Below, piece after piece: positions 41,978 to 49,549 of a stretch of DNA of 64,000 nucleotides; the stretch's first letter is position 1; each line of letters begins with the position of its first letter. A program made the translations under genes and the position numbers. This DNA is from Solibacillus sp. FSL R5-0449 (lineage in GTDB: Bacteria > Bacillota > Bacilli > Bacillales_A > Planococcaceae): NCBI RefSeq assembly GCF_037975215.1, contig NZ_CP150239.1, positions 1,836,001 to 1,900,000 of the forward strand, read 5' to 3'. The notes below the pieces were generated by a model, which made no database searches, was not told where the DNA came from, and worked only from the letters and a program-made list of their open reading frames with translations.

Positions 41978-43990
41978 TTATTTTAAAGGTTTAATAATAT
42001 AATCCTCACCTAAATCGACTATATTCAAGTTTAAATCTTTTGTCATTTCCTGTATCTCTGCCGGCTCAAGAGAAGTTCCAACAATCGCCTGTCCCTTCGT
42101 TTTTGATAATACTTCAAAAAGCTGCTTTTGACTCTTCACAGCCATTTGCTGCTGACCCGGTTCATCAAAAACCATTAGTCCAGGATGGTTTCCACCATAC
42201 TGCTGACTTGTCTTATAAATAGCTATTACATAAGACCAGATTAATCGGATATTATCGCTTGCCGAAGAATTAAATTTAATATCAAAACCACTTACGATAG
42301 GAGTGTATTTATCATGTGAAATTGCAATTTCATTTGTTTTAATACTGGAAAAACTAAATTCCTTTAACAAGCTTAAAAACTCTTTCTCGAAATAAGCTAG
42401 CTTCTTTTTATCCAGTTCCGAGAAGTAATCTTTCGGCAAGGCTTCCTGTCTGGATAAATAATTTCGCCACTCTTCCTTTACATTATCAAAACGCTGGTCA
42501 ATTTTTTCAAAAGAATTACTTGCATCTTGCAGCTTATTTAATAGGATTTTCAACTCCACCAATTTTTCCATTTCCTTCTTAGTAGGCAATTGTGGATTTT
42601 CACTTAATTCGGATTTATAAAGCCTTAACTCTCTTCTAGCATTATCAAGATGTTCAGAAATTGCATCATGCTTGGATCTCTTATTTTGAATAACTTTTTG
42701 CGATTGCTTTATACCGAAATTGAGTGTATTAATTTGTTCTTTTATAAAAGTTATATTCTCTGATAAATCTAATGGCTGGATACTTGTTTCTGGAGGCATA
42801 AGCGAATCTTCAACATGCTGATTACAAGTAGGGCATACACCAATAGAAAGGCTCGAATCCACCATTGAACCTAATTTGTACAGTTTTTCAGCTTCTTGAT
42901 TTCGTTTTAAATCTATTTCTAAATTTTTAAGGTTTTCAATCATAGAACGATGATTGTTTCTTTCTAAATGTAAATCCTGTTTGATAGAATTTATTTCACT
43001 TTGCAATTGTAAAACAAGCATTTCTTGCTCTTTTACCTTCTTTTCGTACTCTGAGGTAACACTGGATATTTTGACAATATTATAGTTTTCTTTTTCTTTT
43101 ATCGAGCGCTCTAATTGAAATATACGGTCAACAATTGAAACAAGTTTTTTATTCTCATCATACACATTTAACTTCAGCTCCTCTAACAGTGAAGGTTTTT
43201 CAGGAATACTCGTAACTTCCCCATGTATACTGACAACTAATTCTTCTATATCCTGTTTCAATGTAGACCATTTATTTGAAATTAAAGCCCTTTGTATTTT
43301 TAATTCTTCTCTCTCTTTCGTATTCTTGGTAACATCCATGTTCAATAAAAATTCAAATGCCCGTTTGGATAAATCTCTGATACCAAAACCTCCAGAGATA
43401 GGAGAGTAAAAACTGCTCCACCCTTTAGTTTGCTCCACAAAAAATAATGGAAAAAGGGTCTGAATATATAAAATCCTGTCCTTTCCTTCAAATGTAGGTA
43501 CTTCAGGCAAATTCCATTCTAAAAAGCTGGCTAAAAAGGCATGAAATCCTGCTTTCTCTGTTGCAGAACCACTCATATGGACATAAAAATCTTTGGAATT
43601 CACTATTTCTTCTTTTGTGAGCTGAGGTCCAAAATGCACTCTTATTAATTTCTCATCAATGCTAGATGATTTTATCCATCGGGTCAGTGTTATAATATTC
43701 CCTTTTTGATTGGAAATCTCTAGCTGCACTTTGGATTCTAAAATCGGGACATCCTTTTCCAAATATGACAGCTTCTCTTTCAGCACAGGTTTCATGGTTT
43801 TTGCATTTCTTCCACCTAGCATTTCTTCAATGCCCAATACATAAAGTATGGAATTTAAAGTAGAACTTTTCCCTTTTGTATTTTTGGCTCTTAATATATT
43901 AAATCCTGACTGGAATGGAATATCGGTCCCAAATACTCCTTCAGCCGTATCAATCGTTATTTTAAAATAATTCAAATTTATTCGGTTCAT
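41978..43990 (-). CDS. ABC-3C-type system SMC/Rad50-like ATPase
   Basis: A 670-residue ATPase. The N-terminal P-loop is ILRAKNTKGKSSTLNSIL (about residues 31-48). A long coiled coil (about 225-520) is split by a Rad50-like zinc-hook motif, CPTCNQHVEDS (about 385). The C-terminal head has Walker B as LMVFDEPGQQQMAVKSQ (about 610-626) and GTSLEPAEIQ. It overlaps the middle gene by 4 bases (ATGA) and is the last gene of a three-gene operon, with terminator. The set of ATPase, small middle component and nuclease-like protein is that of ABC-three-component (ABC-3C) conflict systems; the antiphage role is inferred. Confidence 0.82.
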   Translation of the reverse strand: MNRINLNYFKITIDTAEGVFGTDIPFQSGFNILRAKNTKGKSSTLNSILYVLGIEEMLGGRNAKTMKPVLKEKLSYLEKDVPILESKVQLEISNQKGNIITLTRWIKSSSIDEKLIRVHFGPQLTKEEIVNSKDFYVHMSGSATEKAGFHAFLASFLEWNLPEVPTFEGKDRILYIQTLFPLFFVEQTKGWSSFYSPISGGFGIRDLSKRAFEFLLNMDVTKNTKEREELKIQRALISNKWSTLKQDIEELVVSIHGEVTSIPEKPSLLEELKLNVYDENKKLVSIVDRIFQLERSIKEKENYNIVKISSVTSEYEKKVKEQEMLVLQLQSEINSIKQDLHLERNNHRSMIENLKNLEIDLKRNQEAEKLYKLGSMVDSSLSIGVCPTCNQHVEDSLMPPETSIQPLDLSENITFIKEQINTLNFGIKQSQKVIQNKRSKHDAISEHLDNARRELRLYKSELSENPQLPTKKEMEKLVELKILLNKLQDASNSFEKIDQRFDNVKEEWRNYLSRQEALPKDYFSELDKKKLAYFEKEFLSLLKEFSFSSIKTNEIAISHDKYTPIVSGFDIKFNSSASDNIRLIWSYVIAIYKTSQQYGGNHPGLMVFDEPGQQQMAVKSQKQLFEVLSKTKGQAIVGTSLEPAEIQEMTKDLNLNIVDLGEDYIIKPLK

Positions 43991-44454
43991 GAGGAGTACC
44001 TCTCTTTAAATATTTGCAAAATGTACTTATCAGACAGACTTTTTTTAATTGTAGTTAAAAAATTTTTTTCTTCTAAGAATACATCTTCTTTCAGTATACT
44101 TTGTGCGAAAACTTCCCCTTTTTCAGTTAATGAGAATTTACCCGTACTATCATTGAATATAAAAACTCCCATTGCTACTCCGTAATTCAGCGCTCTATTT
44201 AAAAAGGGGTCAAAGCTGATAATTGGAAAGTTTCCCGTTTCCTTTAGATTCAGCAACCTTTCATAGCGGCCATGATTCTGCATGCCCCAGTTAAATAACT
44301 GTAGTTTTAACAGCGAAGCCGTCTGCTTCGTGGACGAAAGATGCAGAATAAGAGTTATCTGTGATATTCGGTACATCGGTCGCAATTCTGGGGAAATTGG
44401 CACTTTTTTTCTACTGAATCTAATTTCTTTTATTTCATCGAATGGCAAGTCCAT
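43987..44454 (-). CDS. ABC-3C-type middle component
   Basis: A 155-residue soluble protein, second gene of the ABC-3C-type operon. It has a winged-helix look: MYRISQITLILHLSSTKQTASLLKLQLFNWGMQ (about residues 27-59), and the turn DSTGKFSLTEKGEVFAQSIL (about 103-122) is a typical wing plus helix. This matches the small winged-helix middle components between effector and ATPase in ABC-3C systems. The start 3 bases from the upstream stop and 4-base overlap downstream indicate a stoichiometric complex. It has no catalytic residues. Confidence 0.72.
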   Translation of the reverse strand: MDLPFDEIKEIRFSRKKVPISPELRPMYRISQITLILHLSSTKQTASLLKLQLFNWGMQNHGRYERLLNLKETGNFPIISFDPFLNRALNYGVAMGVFIFNDSTGKFSLTEKGEVFAQSILKEDVFLEEKNFLTTIKKSLSDKYILQIFKERYSS

Positions 44455-44457
44455 TTT

Positions 44458-45402
44458 TTAACCTCCAAAATCCAGTGGGCAGTCAATAAGCCAGCTTGCG
44501 ATTGCCTCATGGCACAAATCATTGTACACAGAGAATTCAAAAATATCATTGAAATCTTCCCCGATCAACGCAGTCCTATACTTGACCATGGTTTCTTCTA
44601 ACAACTCTTTTGGAGCTAAATCTGACAGCAATGTCTCTTCTTCCAGATGACTTGCAATGGAACTTTTAATTCTCACTTGTTTCTCATATGCAGAACTATA
44701 TGTCTGTTTCATGTAGTTTAGAATTTCCTGTCCCTTTATATAGTTTCGCACCTGTAAATCAATATATTTGTTAGTTTTTCTTTCCTTAATTCCTTGGTCC
44801 AAATGTTCAAAGAGATTCCCGATTTTCCTGTCTAATATTGCAATCGAAGACGTCTGGCACTGTTTCCAGTTAATAATTTCTGCTTCATCCGGCACTGATA
44901 CTTCAATATTAATCTTTTCATTAAGAATACGTTTTACCTGAAGAATTTCTTTTCCGTAAAATAGCTCATCATGAGCAAGGACATCAAAATCATCATCTAT
45001 TAAATCCTTCATAGTTTCATCTTTACGGTATTCGACCGCTTTTTCATGACAATGAGCAATAAGAGATTTATTAGTAATTTTCGGAGTAAGAAAAATCCAT
45101 TTTTTTATTTTGACACCTTGAAGGAACTTTAATAATTGAGGCTTATATTTATTTAGTTTTTGTAGGTCTGTTGTCACTTTATCTCTTTGATGAGCATAAA
45201 GTTTAGCGGAATCATATTCATCGTCCGGACAGTAACACTGAAAAACTATTCCACTTCTTGTAAAACCCTCTATACCTAAATCGCCATTTGTATGCGCAGT
45301 CATTTCCTGATAACCATCAACTTCGTATTTCATTTTTAATAAGGTTTGACAATGTTCTTCCCAACTGTCCCCATTGTATGTACCAAAAGGTGTTTTGAGC
45401 AT
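44458..45402 (-). CDS. ABC-3C-type effector/sensor with PD-(D/E)XK-like N-terminus
   Basis: A 314-residue protein. The ATG at 45402 has GGAGGG 5 bases upstream; the longer frame is unsupported. Residues about 15-80 look like a restriction-endonuclease fold: WEEHCQTLLKMKY helix, then HTNGDLGIEGF and IVFQCYCP, i.e. the D-x-G-I-E-G..Q-C-x pattern of Mrr-like nucleases, but with Q-C-Y where Q-x-K is usual, so catalysis may be altered. The rest is helical with an LxxxxD-rich C-terminal domain (SVYNDLCHEAIASWLIDCPLDFGG), shared by proteins acting with ABC-3C ATPases. First gene of the operon. Confidence 0.7.
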   Translation of the reverse strand: MLKTPFGTYNGDSWEEHCQTLLKMKYEVDGYQEMTAHTNGDLGIEGFTRSGIVFQCYCPDDEYDSAKLYAHQRDKVTTDLQKLNKYKPQLLKFLQGVKIKKWIFLTPKITNKSLIAHCHEKAVEYRKDETMKDLIDDDFDVLAHDELFYGKEILQVKRILNEKINIEVSVPDEAEIINWKQCQTSSIAILDRKIGNLFEHLDQGIKERKTNKYIDLQVRNYIKGQEILNYMKQTYSSAYEKQVRIKSSIASHLEEETLLSDLAPKELLEETMVKYRTALIGEDFNDIFEFSVYNDLCHEAIASWLIDCPLDFGG

Positions 45403-45535
45403 ATTTCCCTCCGCACTATAAATATGTAGTTGCACTAATTATAATAGTAACATATTTTTACATTTTTAGTTAATATTTATCAATTATCTACATAGTCTTC
45501 AGAAAAATAAAAAAAGAGTAATACAAACCACTTGT

Positions 45536-45762
45536 TTACCCTTTTGTCCGCAATTTTTCCGCAAGATTTTTTCCAATTATTTTGTGTTACATTAGGTGGC
45601 GTTGTAAAAAATTCGCCAATGTCATTATCTGCACGCTAATGACCTAAAAACGTGGATCATCTTCTTATCAAAATCAATATCACCCCACTTTAACCCTAAA
45701 ATTTCTCCTCTATGCATGCCTGTATAAATAGCAAGTAAAAAGGTTAAATAGTGTCTTTCACC
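45536..45762 (-). pseudogene. Phage-type tyrosine integrase remnant 1
   Basis: Two pieces of one broken gene on the minus strand. About 45640-45762 encodes GERHYLTFLLAIYTGMHRGE and onward EILGLKWGDIDFDKKMIHVF, the catalytic arginine block of tyrosine recombinases, and then stops. The tail at 45536-45571 encodes NLAEKLRTKG and a stop, the usual end of Bacillus phage integrases. The middle with the H-x-x-R and tyrosine motifs is gone. It is clear debris of an integrated element. Confidence 0.8.
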
Positions 45763-45861
45763 GGTTATAATGACGTGCAGCAATATGCTTCCAAAAAAAT
45801 CTCAAAAGAAGATGTCGTAGAAACAATATTGCAACCATTAAGTCTTACCGTTAGCATATAA

Positions 45862-45906
45862 CAAAAGAGCTTAAAGAACATGAATAATTCGTGTTCTTTA
45901 AGCTTT
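45862..45906. terminator. Intrinsic terminator after the queuosine operon
   Basis: AGCTTAAAGAACA pairs perfectly with TGTTCTTTAAGCT; CTCTTTTG on the minus strand. Confidence 0.8.
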
Positions 45907-45990
45907 ATTCAAAACCTTATTTACGTCTGGGACGGTTCAGCTTAACTAATGTAAGTGCGGTAAAAATACGTAAGCATATTATTACATTAA

Positions 45991-46539
45991 TCAGGCGGAC
46001 ATTTTAGATAGACGCTTTTCTTTATACACTAAACCTTGCGCTAAAAAAGCCGCGCCAATCATTTGCATGACTATTTTTACAATCACTTGACCCACTATAG
46101 CGGCAGGGACGGCTACCCAAGGGATAAAGCCTGCGCCCATTGGACTTAAGCCGACAACGACAAAAATAACTGAGTCTAACAAGCCGCCTACAATTCCACT
46201 ATAAAACACACGCCACGCCATCGGTAATTTTAAACGTGTATAAATTTCTGTATCTGTCGTTTCAGCTACTAAAAATGACAAGGCGGAAGCTGCAACGATG
46301 ACTAATGTATCTCCTAATGAAAAGGACACCACAGCTGATAAGACTAACGCCAGGAAAATAAAGAGGTATGTTTTTTTGCGGCCATATTTATTTTGAACAA
46401 GGTCTCGGAAAATAAATGTCGCCCCAATAAAGAAGGAGCCCATCGGTACAAGAAATATCCCGAATTCAAGTGGCATAAATCTCGCGGTTACGACATTTGC
46501 CGTAACAATTGATACTAAATAAAGTAAAACTCTTATCAT
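45991..46539 (-). CDS. VUT family queuosine-precursor transporter (YhhQ-like)
   Basis: A 182-residue membrane protein with five or six helices, starting MIRVLLYLVSIVTANVVTA, with the family motif FFIGATFIFRDLVQNKYGRKKTYLF (about 36-60) and AETTDTEIYTRLK (about 91-103). These are features of the DUF165/VUT family, whose Escherichia coli member YhhQ imports preQ0/preQ1. AGGAGGATTTT precedes the ATG. It is the third gene of the queF-queC-VUT operon, 9 bases after queC, which supports precursor uptake. Confidence 0.85.
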   Translation of the reverse strand: MIRVLLYLVSIVTANVVTARFMPLEFGIFLVPMGSFFIGATFIFRDLVQNKYGRKKTYLFIFLALVLSAVVSFSLGDTLVIVAASALSFLVAETTDTEIYTRLKLPMAWRVFYSGIVGGLLDSVIFVVVGLSPMGAGFIPWVAVPAAIVGQVIVKIVMQMIGAAFLAQGLVYKEKRLSKMSA

Positions 46540-46548
46540 AAAATCCTC

Positions 46549-47185
46549 CTATTTTAACGATTGTTCATAAGCTTCCATTCCTTGCAGACGAAGCTTACAT
46601 GCTGGGCACTCCCCGCATCCATCCGCAATTATTCCGTTATAGCATGTCAATGTTTTGTGACGTACAAAGTCAAACGCACCTAGCTGATCTGCTAAAGCCC
46701 ATGTCTCGGCTTTATTAATCCACATGAGTGGCGTATGAATAACAAATGATGTGTCCATCGATAAATTTAATGTGACATTTAAGGATTTCACAAAGGCATC
46801 GCGACAATCTGGATAGCCACTAAAATCGGTTTCACATACACCTGTCACAATATGCTTCGCGCCAATTTGGCTTGCTAAAATTCACTAAATTACGACCCGG
46901 CACAAACGTAGAGGGGAGCTCGCCTGCCACGCCTTCTTGTATTTCGATATCGTCACGCGTCAAAGCATTCGGTGCTAATTGATTTAAGAGCGACATATTT
47001 AAAATATGATGTCGTACGTTCAACTCCTGTGCAATCTGTTTCGCACACTCAATCTCGAGTGCATGCCGTTGTCCATAATCAAAAGTAACGACTTCAACCT
47101 CTTTAAAGTTTTTTAAAGCCCAAAACAAACAAGTTGTACTATCTTGCCCGCCACTAAATACAACAACGGCTTTCTCATGTTTCAT
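46549..47185 (-). pseudogene. queC: queC (7-cyano-7-deazaguanine synthase), frameshifted
   Basis: The 5' frame (47185 down to about 46880) gives [20 protein letters not shown], the PP-loop, and continues to [11 protein letters not shown]. The next frame resumes with [17 protein letters not shown] at about 46875 and runs to the zinc site [11 protein letters not shown] and stop. Compared with normal QueC (VPGRN-FLSFA-x-A) about six residues are missing at the joint, so a deletion of about 17 bases is likely. The enzyme that makes preQ0 should be inactive. The remaining parts are well conserved, so the lesion is recent, or an assembly error. Confidence 0.85.
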
Positions 47186-47209
47186 TCTTTTTCTCCCCTT
47201 TCTTAAACC

Positions 47210-47234
47210 AAAAACAGCACTAAGAGGCAGTACT
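47210..47234 (-). terminator. Terminator-like hairpin upstream of queC
   Basis: AGTACT pairs with AGTGCT (one G-T pair) around GCCTCTT, followed by GTTTTTGG on the minus strand. It directly follows the second preQ1-like aptamer, as an expression platform would. Confidence 0.55.
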
Positions 47235-47276
47235 AGTTAATCTTTTTTTATAGAGGGTTGTTAATAACCGCTCTAG
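47235..47276 (-). promoter_or_regulatory. Candidate divergent preQ1-I riboswitch in front of queC
   Basis: On the minus strand TAGAG(C)GG pairs with CCCTCTA (one bulged C), then comes an A-rich ATAAAAAAAGA tail, and GTTA in the loop can pair with TAAC beyond the tail, as in the H-type pseudoknot of preQ1-I. The tail CCCTCTATAAAAAA is the same as in the canonical copy before queF. The loop differs from consensus, so binding is not certain. Confidence 0.55.
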
Positions 47277-47293
47277 GCTATTTGAATAAAAAA

Positions 47294-47794
47294 TTATCGA
47301 TTATCAATTTTTTCAGGATATAAATCATGATTCATTAAACGATAGTTTGCTATTTCTTCATATTTCGTACCTGGACGGCCGTAGTTGCACCATGGATCGA
47401 TTGAAATACCTCCTCGTGGCGTAAACTTGCCCCATACTTCAATATAGCGGGGATCTAGAAGTTTAATTAAATCATTCATAATAATATTTACACAATCTTC
47501 GTGGAAATCACCGTGGTTGCGGAAACTAAATAAATACAATTTCAGCGACTTACTCTCAACAATTTTTTTATCAGGAATATATGAAATATACATCGTTGCA
47601 AAATCCGGTTGCTGCGTAATCGGACAAAGACTTGTAAACTCCGGGCAGTTAAACTTCACAAAATAATCACGGTCTACATGTAAATTGTCTACAGACTCTA
47701 ATACTTCTGGTGCATAAGCAAATGTGTACTTTACATTTTGATTTCCTAATAATGTTAAATCCTCTAATCCTTCTGTTTGGTGACGACCAGACAT
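47294..47794 (-). CDS. queF: QueF, NADPH-dependent 7-cyano-7-deazaguanine (preQ0) reductase
   Basis: A 166-residue unimodular QueF that reduces preQ0 to preQ1 in tRNA queuosine synthesis. The active-site cysteine lies in [18 protein letters not shown] (about residue 57) and the QueF motif [20 protein letters not shown] (about 79-98) holds the substrate glutamate and histidine. AAGGAGG is 7 bases before the ATG. First gene in the operon and under the preQ1 riboswitch. It looks intact, unlike queC. Confidence 0.95.
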   Translation of the reverse strand: MSGRHQTEGLEDLTLLGNQNVKYTFAYAPEVLESVDNLHVDRDYFVKFNCPEFTSLCPITQQPDFATMYISYIPDKKIVESKSLKLYLFSFRNHGDFHEDCVNIIMNDLIKLLDPRYIEVWGKFTPRGGISIDPWCNYGRPGTKYEEIANYRLMNHDLYPEKIDNR

Positions 47795-47875
47795 AAAAAA
47801 AACCTCCTTAAGTTAATACCGGAGTATTCCAAGGAGGGCGAACTATAACATCTCTAATCAAACTATTGGAGGCAT

Positions 47876-47904
47876 AAAAAAAACCACATCCAATATGGAC
47901 ATGG
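47876..47904 (-). terminator. Riboswitch expression-platform terminator before queF
   Basis: CCATGTCC pairs with GGATGTGG (two G-T pairs), followed by eight T residues on the minus strand, 16 bases after the aptamer. Confidence 0.8.
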
Positions 47905-47919
47905 CGTAATATACATGTA

Positions 47920-47959
47920 TCCATAGTTTTTTATAGAGGGTATCAGCTATGAACCTCTC
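47920..47959 (-). promoter_or_regulatory. preQ1-I riboswitch aptamer controlling queF
   Basis: Minus strand AGAGGTTCATAGC, then ACCCTCTATAAAAAACTATG. P1 is GAGG/CCTC, the A-rich tail is present, and loop CATAG pairs with CTATG to form the pseudoknot. This is a near-perfect match to the class I preQ1 aptamer of Bacillus queC leaders. A CCTGA/TCAGG hairpin comes just before (47959-47973). The terminator follows downstream. Confidence 0.92.
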
Positions 47960-47994
47960 CTGAACAACTCAGGTATTTCAATAATTTACATTGT

Positions 47995-48022
47995 AGTATA
48001 TATTGTTCTTACTGTAAATCAA
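47995..48022 (-). promoter_or_regulatory. SigmaA-type promoter of the queuosine operon
   Basis: TTGATT, a 16-base spacer and TATACT on the minus strand, about 30 bases upstream of the preQ1 aptamer. Confidence 0.6.
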
Positions 48023-48103
48023 TATTTTCAAAATTATGGTTTTCTCTATATCCCAGTAAGCCTATCAGTAGGATTCATCTTAAAGAGAGATATAAGTTTG
48101 CTC

Positions 48104-48865
48104 TTAATCCATTACAAGACCGCCATCAACGACTAAATTCTGCCCAGTGATGGCACTTCCCCAAGGAGATGCAAAGAATAATGCCACTTCCGCTAAATTT
48201 TTTGGTGTTGCCACTCTTTGTAAAGGGGTTATGTTTTCAATCAATTGAAATACTTCTGCTGTTGTCACTTTACTTGCATCCGTTTGTTTTAATAGTCCAC
48301 CAGACATCATATTGACTGTAACGCCATACTCCCCTAACTCTTTCGCCATGTTACGTGTAAATCCGAGCAATGCTGCTTTAGCTGTTGTATATTCATGATA
48401 AGCTACTACCGGATTCTGAAATAAGTTTGTCCCAATATTAATAATACGACCAAATTCCAGTTCTTTCATATCCTCAATGCATGCTTGAATACTATTTAAA
48501 GCACCCTTAATCGTTCCTTCAAATTGCTTATTGTAATCGGTCCATTGAAGCCCAAACACATTTTTTTGTGTGAGTGGATTAAATTCAAAATCAATCAATG
48601 CATTATTAACAATGGTTGTAATCGGGGTATGAAAATACTCTTTTGCCTTTTTAACCATTTGCTTCACTTCTTGTTGATTGCGGATATCTGCTTGTAAAGC
48701 GATAACTTGAGAACCCAAACTTTGTGCTAAATGTTGCGCTTTTTCCTCACTCTTATAATAATTCAGTACGACATTAGCTCCCTCTTTGACAAATGCTTTT
48801 ACGAGTTCTTCTCCAACACCTCTACTTGCGCCTGTAACTAAAACGGTTTGTTCATGTAATTTCAT
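48104..48865 (-). CDS. SDR family oxidoreductase under tandem TPP riboswitches
   Basis: A 253-residue classical SDR. Cofactor motif VTGASRGVGEELVKAFV (residues about 10-26), NYYKSEEKAQ suggesting NADP preference, NNALIDFE where most have NNAG, catalytic site INIGTN and Y-x-x-x-K as YHEYTTAKAALLGFTRN. The final GPLVVDGG-like VVDGGLVMD is typical. It would normally be called a 3-oxoacyl-ACP reductase. Yet its leader has two TPP riboswitches with terminators and no other gene follows, so the real role should be thiamine linked (for example handling a pyrimidine or thiazole alcohol/aldehyde), which is an inference. The third ATG (48865) fits best with AGGGGG 8 bases upstream. Confidence 0.82.
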   Translation of the reverse strand: MKLHEQTVLVTGASRGVGEELVKAFVKEGANVVLNYYKSEEKAQHLAQSLGSQVIALQADIRNQQEVKQMVKKAKEYFHTPITTIVNNALIDFEFNPLTQKNVFGLQWTDYNKQFEGTIKGALNSIQACIEDMKELEFGRIINIGTNLFQNPVVAYHEYTTAKAALLGFTRNMAKELGEYGVTVNMMSGGLLKQTDASKVTTAEVFQLIENITPLQRVATPKNLAEVALFFASPWGSAITGQNLVVDGGLVMD

Positions 48866-48980
48866 CATCATTTCCCCCTAATTATTTTTTGTCAGTTGTT
48901 TGAATAACCAGACCATTTTCAAACTTCCCATAAAACTCTATCCGTTTTCCTCCTCGCTGGATTTAGATGGACGTAAGTGC

Positions 48981-49008
48981 AAAAAACGTCTCTATTAATA
49001 TAGAGACG
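48981..49008 (-). terminator. Terminator of the gene-proximal TPP riboswitch
   Basis: CGTCTCTAT pairs with ATAGAGACG, then TTTTTT on the minus strand. Confidence 0.88.
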
Positions 49009-49033
49009 CCAAAAAAGTGTATACTACACCTAT

Positions 49034-49117
49034 AATTGCTCCCTACGTCAGTATTAACTGTCAGGTTCTAAGGGTCAGGTTTTAACCTTCTCAACACGAA
49101 TGTGTCCCCCTGCAATT
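49034..49117 (-). promoter_or_regulatory. TPP riboswitch (gene-proximal copy)
   Basis: Minus strand: P1 AATTGC/GCAATT, then GGGGGACACA, TTGAGAAGG, ACCTGACCCTTAGAACCTGA, and AGTTAATACTGACGTAGGGAGC. The blocks TGAGA, ACCTGA and CGTAGGGA are the conserved core of THI-box aptamers. It is the second of a tandem pair. Confidence 0.92.
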
Positions 49118-49131
49118 AAAGTATTTGCATA

Positions 49132-49160
49132 AGAAAAGCTCCACGTAAATTACGCGGAGC
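49132..49160 (-). terminator. Terminator of the distal TPP riboswitch
   Basis: GCTCCGCGTAA pairs with TTACGTGGAGC (one G-T pair), then TTTTCTT on the minus strand. Confidence 0.82.
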
Positions 49161-49190
49161 CATAGTAAGTACAGAAAAATAGATATGTAC

Positions 49191-49270
49191 TTTGCTCCCT
49201 ACGTCCGTATTAACGGTCAGGTTCTAAGGGTCAGGTTTTACCTTCTCAACACATTGTGTCCCCCTGCAAA
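49191..49270 (-). promoter_or_regulatory. TPP riboswitch (promoter-proximal copy)
   Basis: Minus strand: P1 TTTGC/GCAAA, GGGGGACACAATGTG, TTGAGAAGG, ACCTGACCCTTAGAACCTGA, CGTTAATACGGACGTAGGGAGC. The core is almost identical to the copy at 49034-49117, which implies a duplication kept by selection. It has its own terminator. Confidence 0.93.
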
Positions 49271-49278
49271 TGCATTTA

Positions 49279-49308
49279 ATTAGATTGATTCTATCAAAAT
49301 GGGTTCAA
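49279..49308 (-). promoter_or_regulatory. SigmaA-type promoter before the TPP riboswitches
   Basis: TTGAAC, an 18-base spacer and TCTAAT on the minus strand, about 9 bases before the first aptamer. Confidence 0.55.
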
Positions 49309-49320
49309 TAAAACAAGTAC

Positions 49321-49545
49321 TCATAAGTTAAACTGGAAATAGCCTACTGTATAGATATTTAATATTACACATTTACCCCAATCTTTATCACGCCTAATAA
49401 ACGAAATTCTCATTAATTTAATCAGCATCTGTTTGCGTTGCTTTTTCCTATTTAAAAAAGCAATAGAGAAATGATAACGGACGAGTTCAAAACTAAACAT
49501 GTGAATATTGTATTGCACTTCTAGTGGTCTAACTATATCTCTCAT
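49321..49545 (-). CDS. Hypothetical short protein after the McrBC operon (doubtful)
   Basis: A 74-residue basic frame that begins 4 bases after the stop of the third McrBC-operon gene. It has no clear ribosome site and no recognisable family; it is rich in basic residues (LNRKKQRKQMLIKLMRISFIRRDKD). It might be an extra small gene or the decayed end of one. The promoter of the TPP-riboswitch transcript lies just past its end. Confidence 0.25.
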   Translation of the reverse strand: MRDIVRPLEVQYNIHMFSFELVRYHFSIAFLNRKKQRKQMLIKLMRISFIRRDKDWGKCVILNIYTVGYFQFNL

Positions 49546-49549
49546 AAAT

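Noticed and set aside
45751-45861. Short plus-strand frame starting GTG (ends QPLSLTVSI)
   Set aside because: It begins inside the antisense integrase remnant and has only a weak AAGG upstream; it could be a phage gene fragment but support is too low.
48880-48960. Leader peptide between the TPP terminator and the SDR gene
   Set aside because: A 17-codon frame exists, but its GAGGAGG is too far from the ATG to count as a ribosome site.
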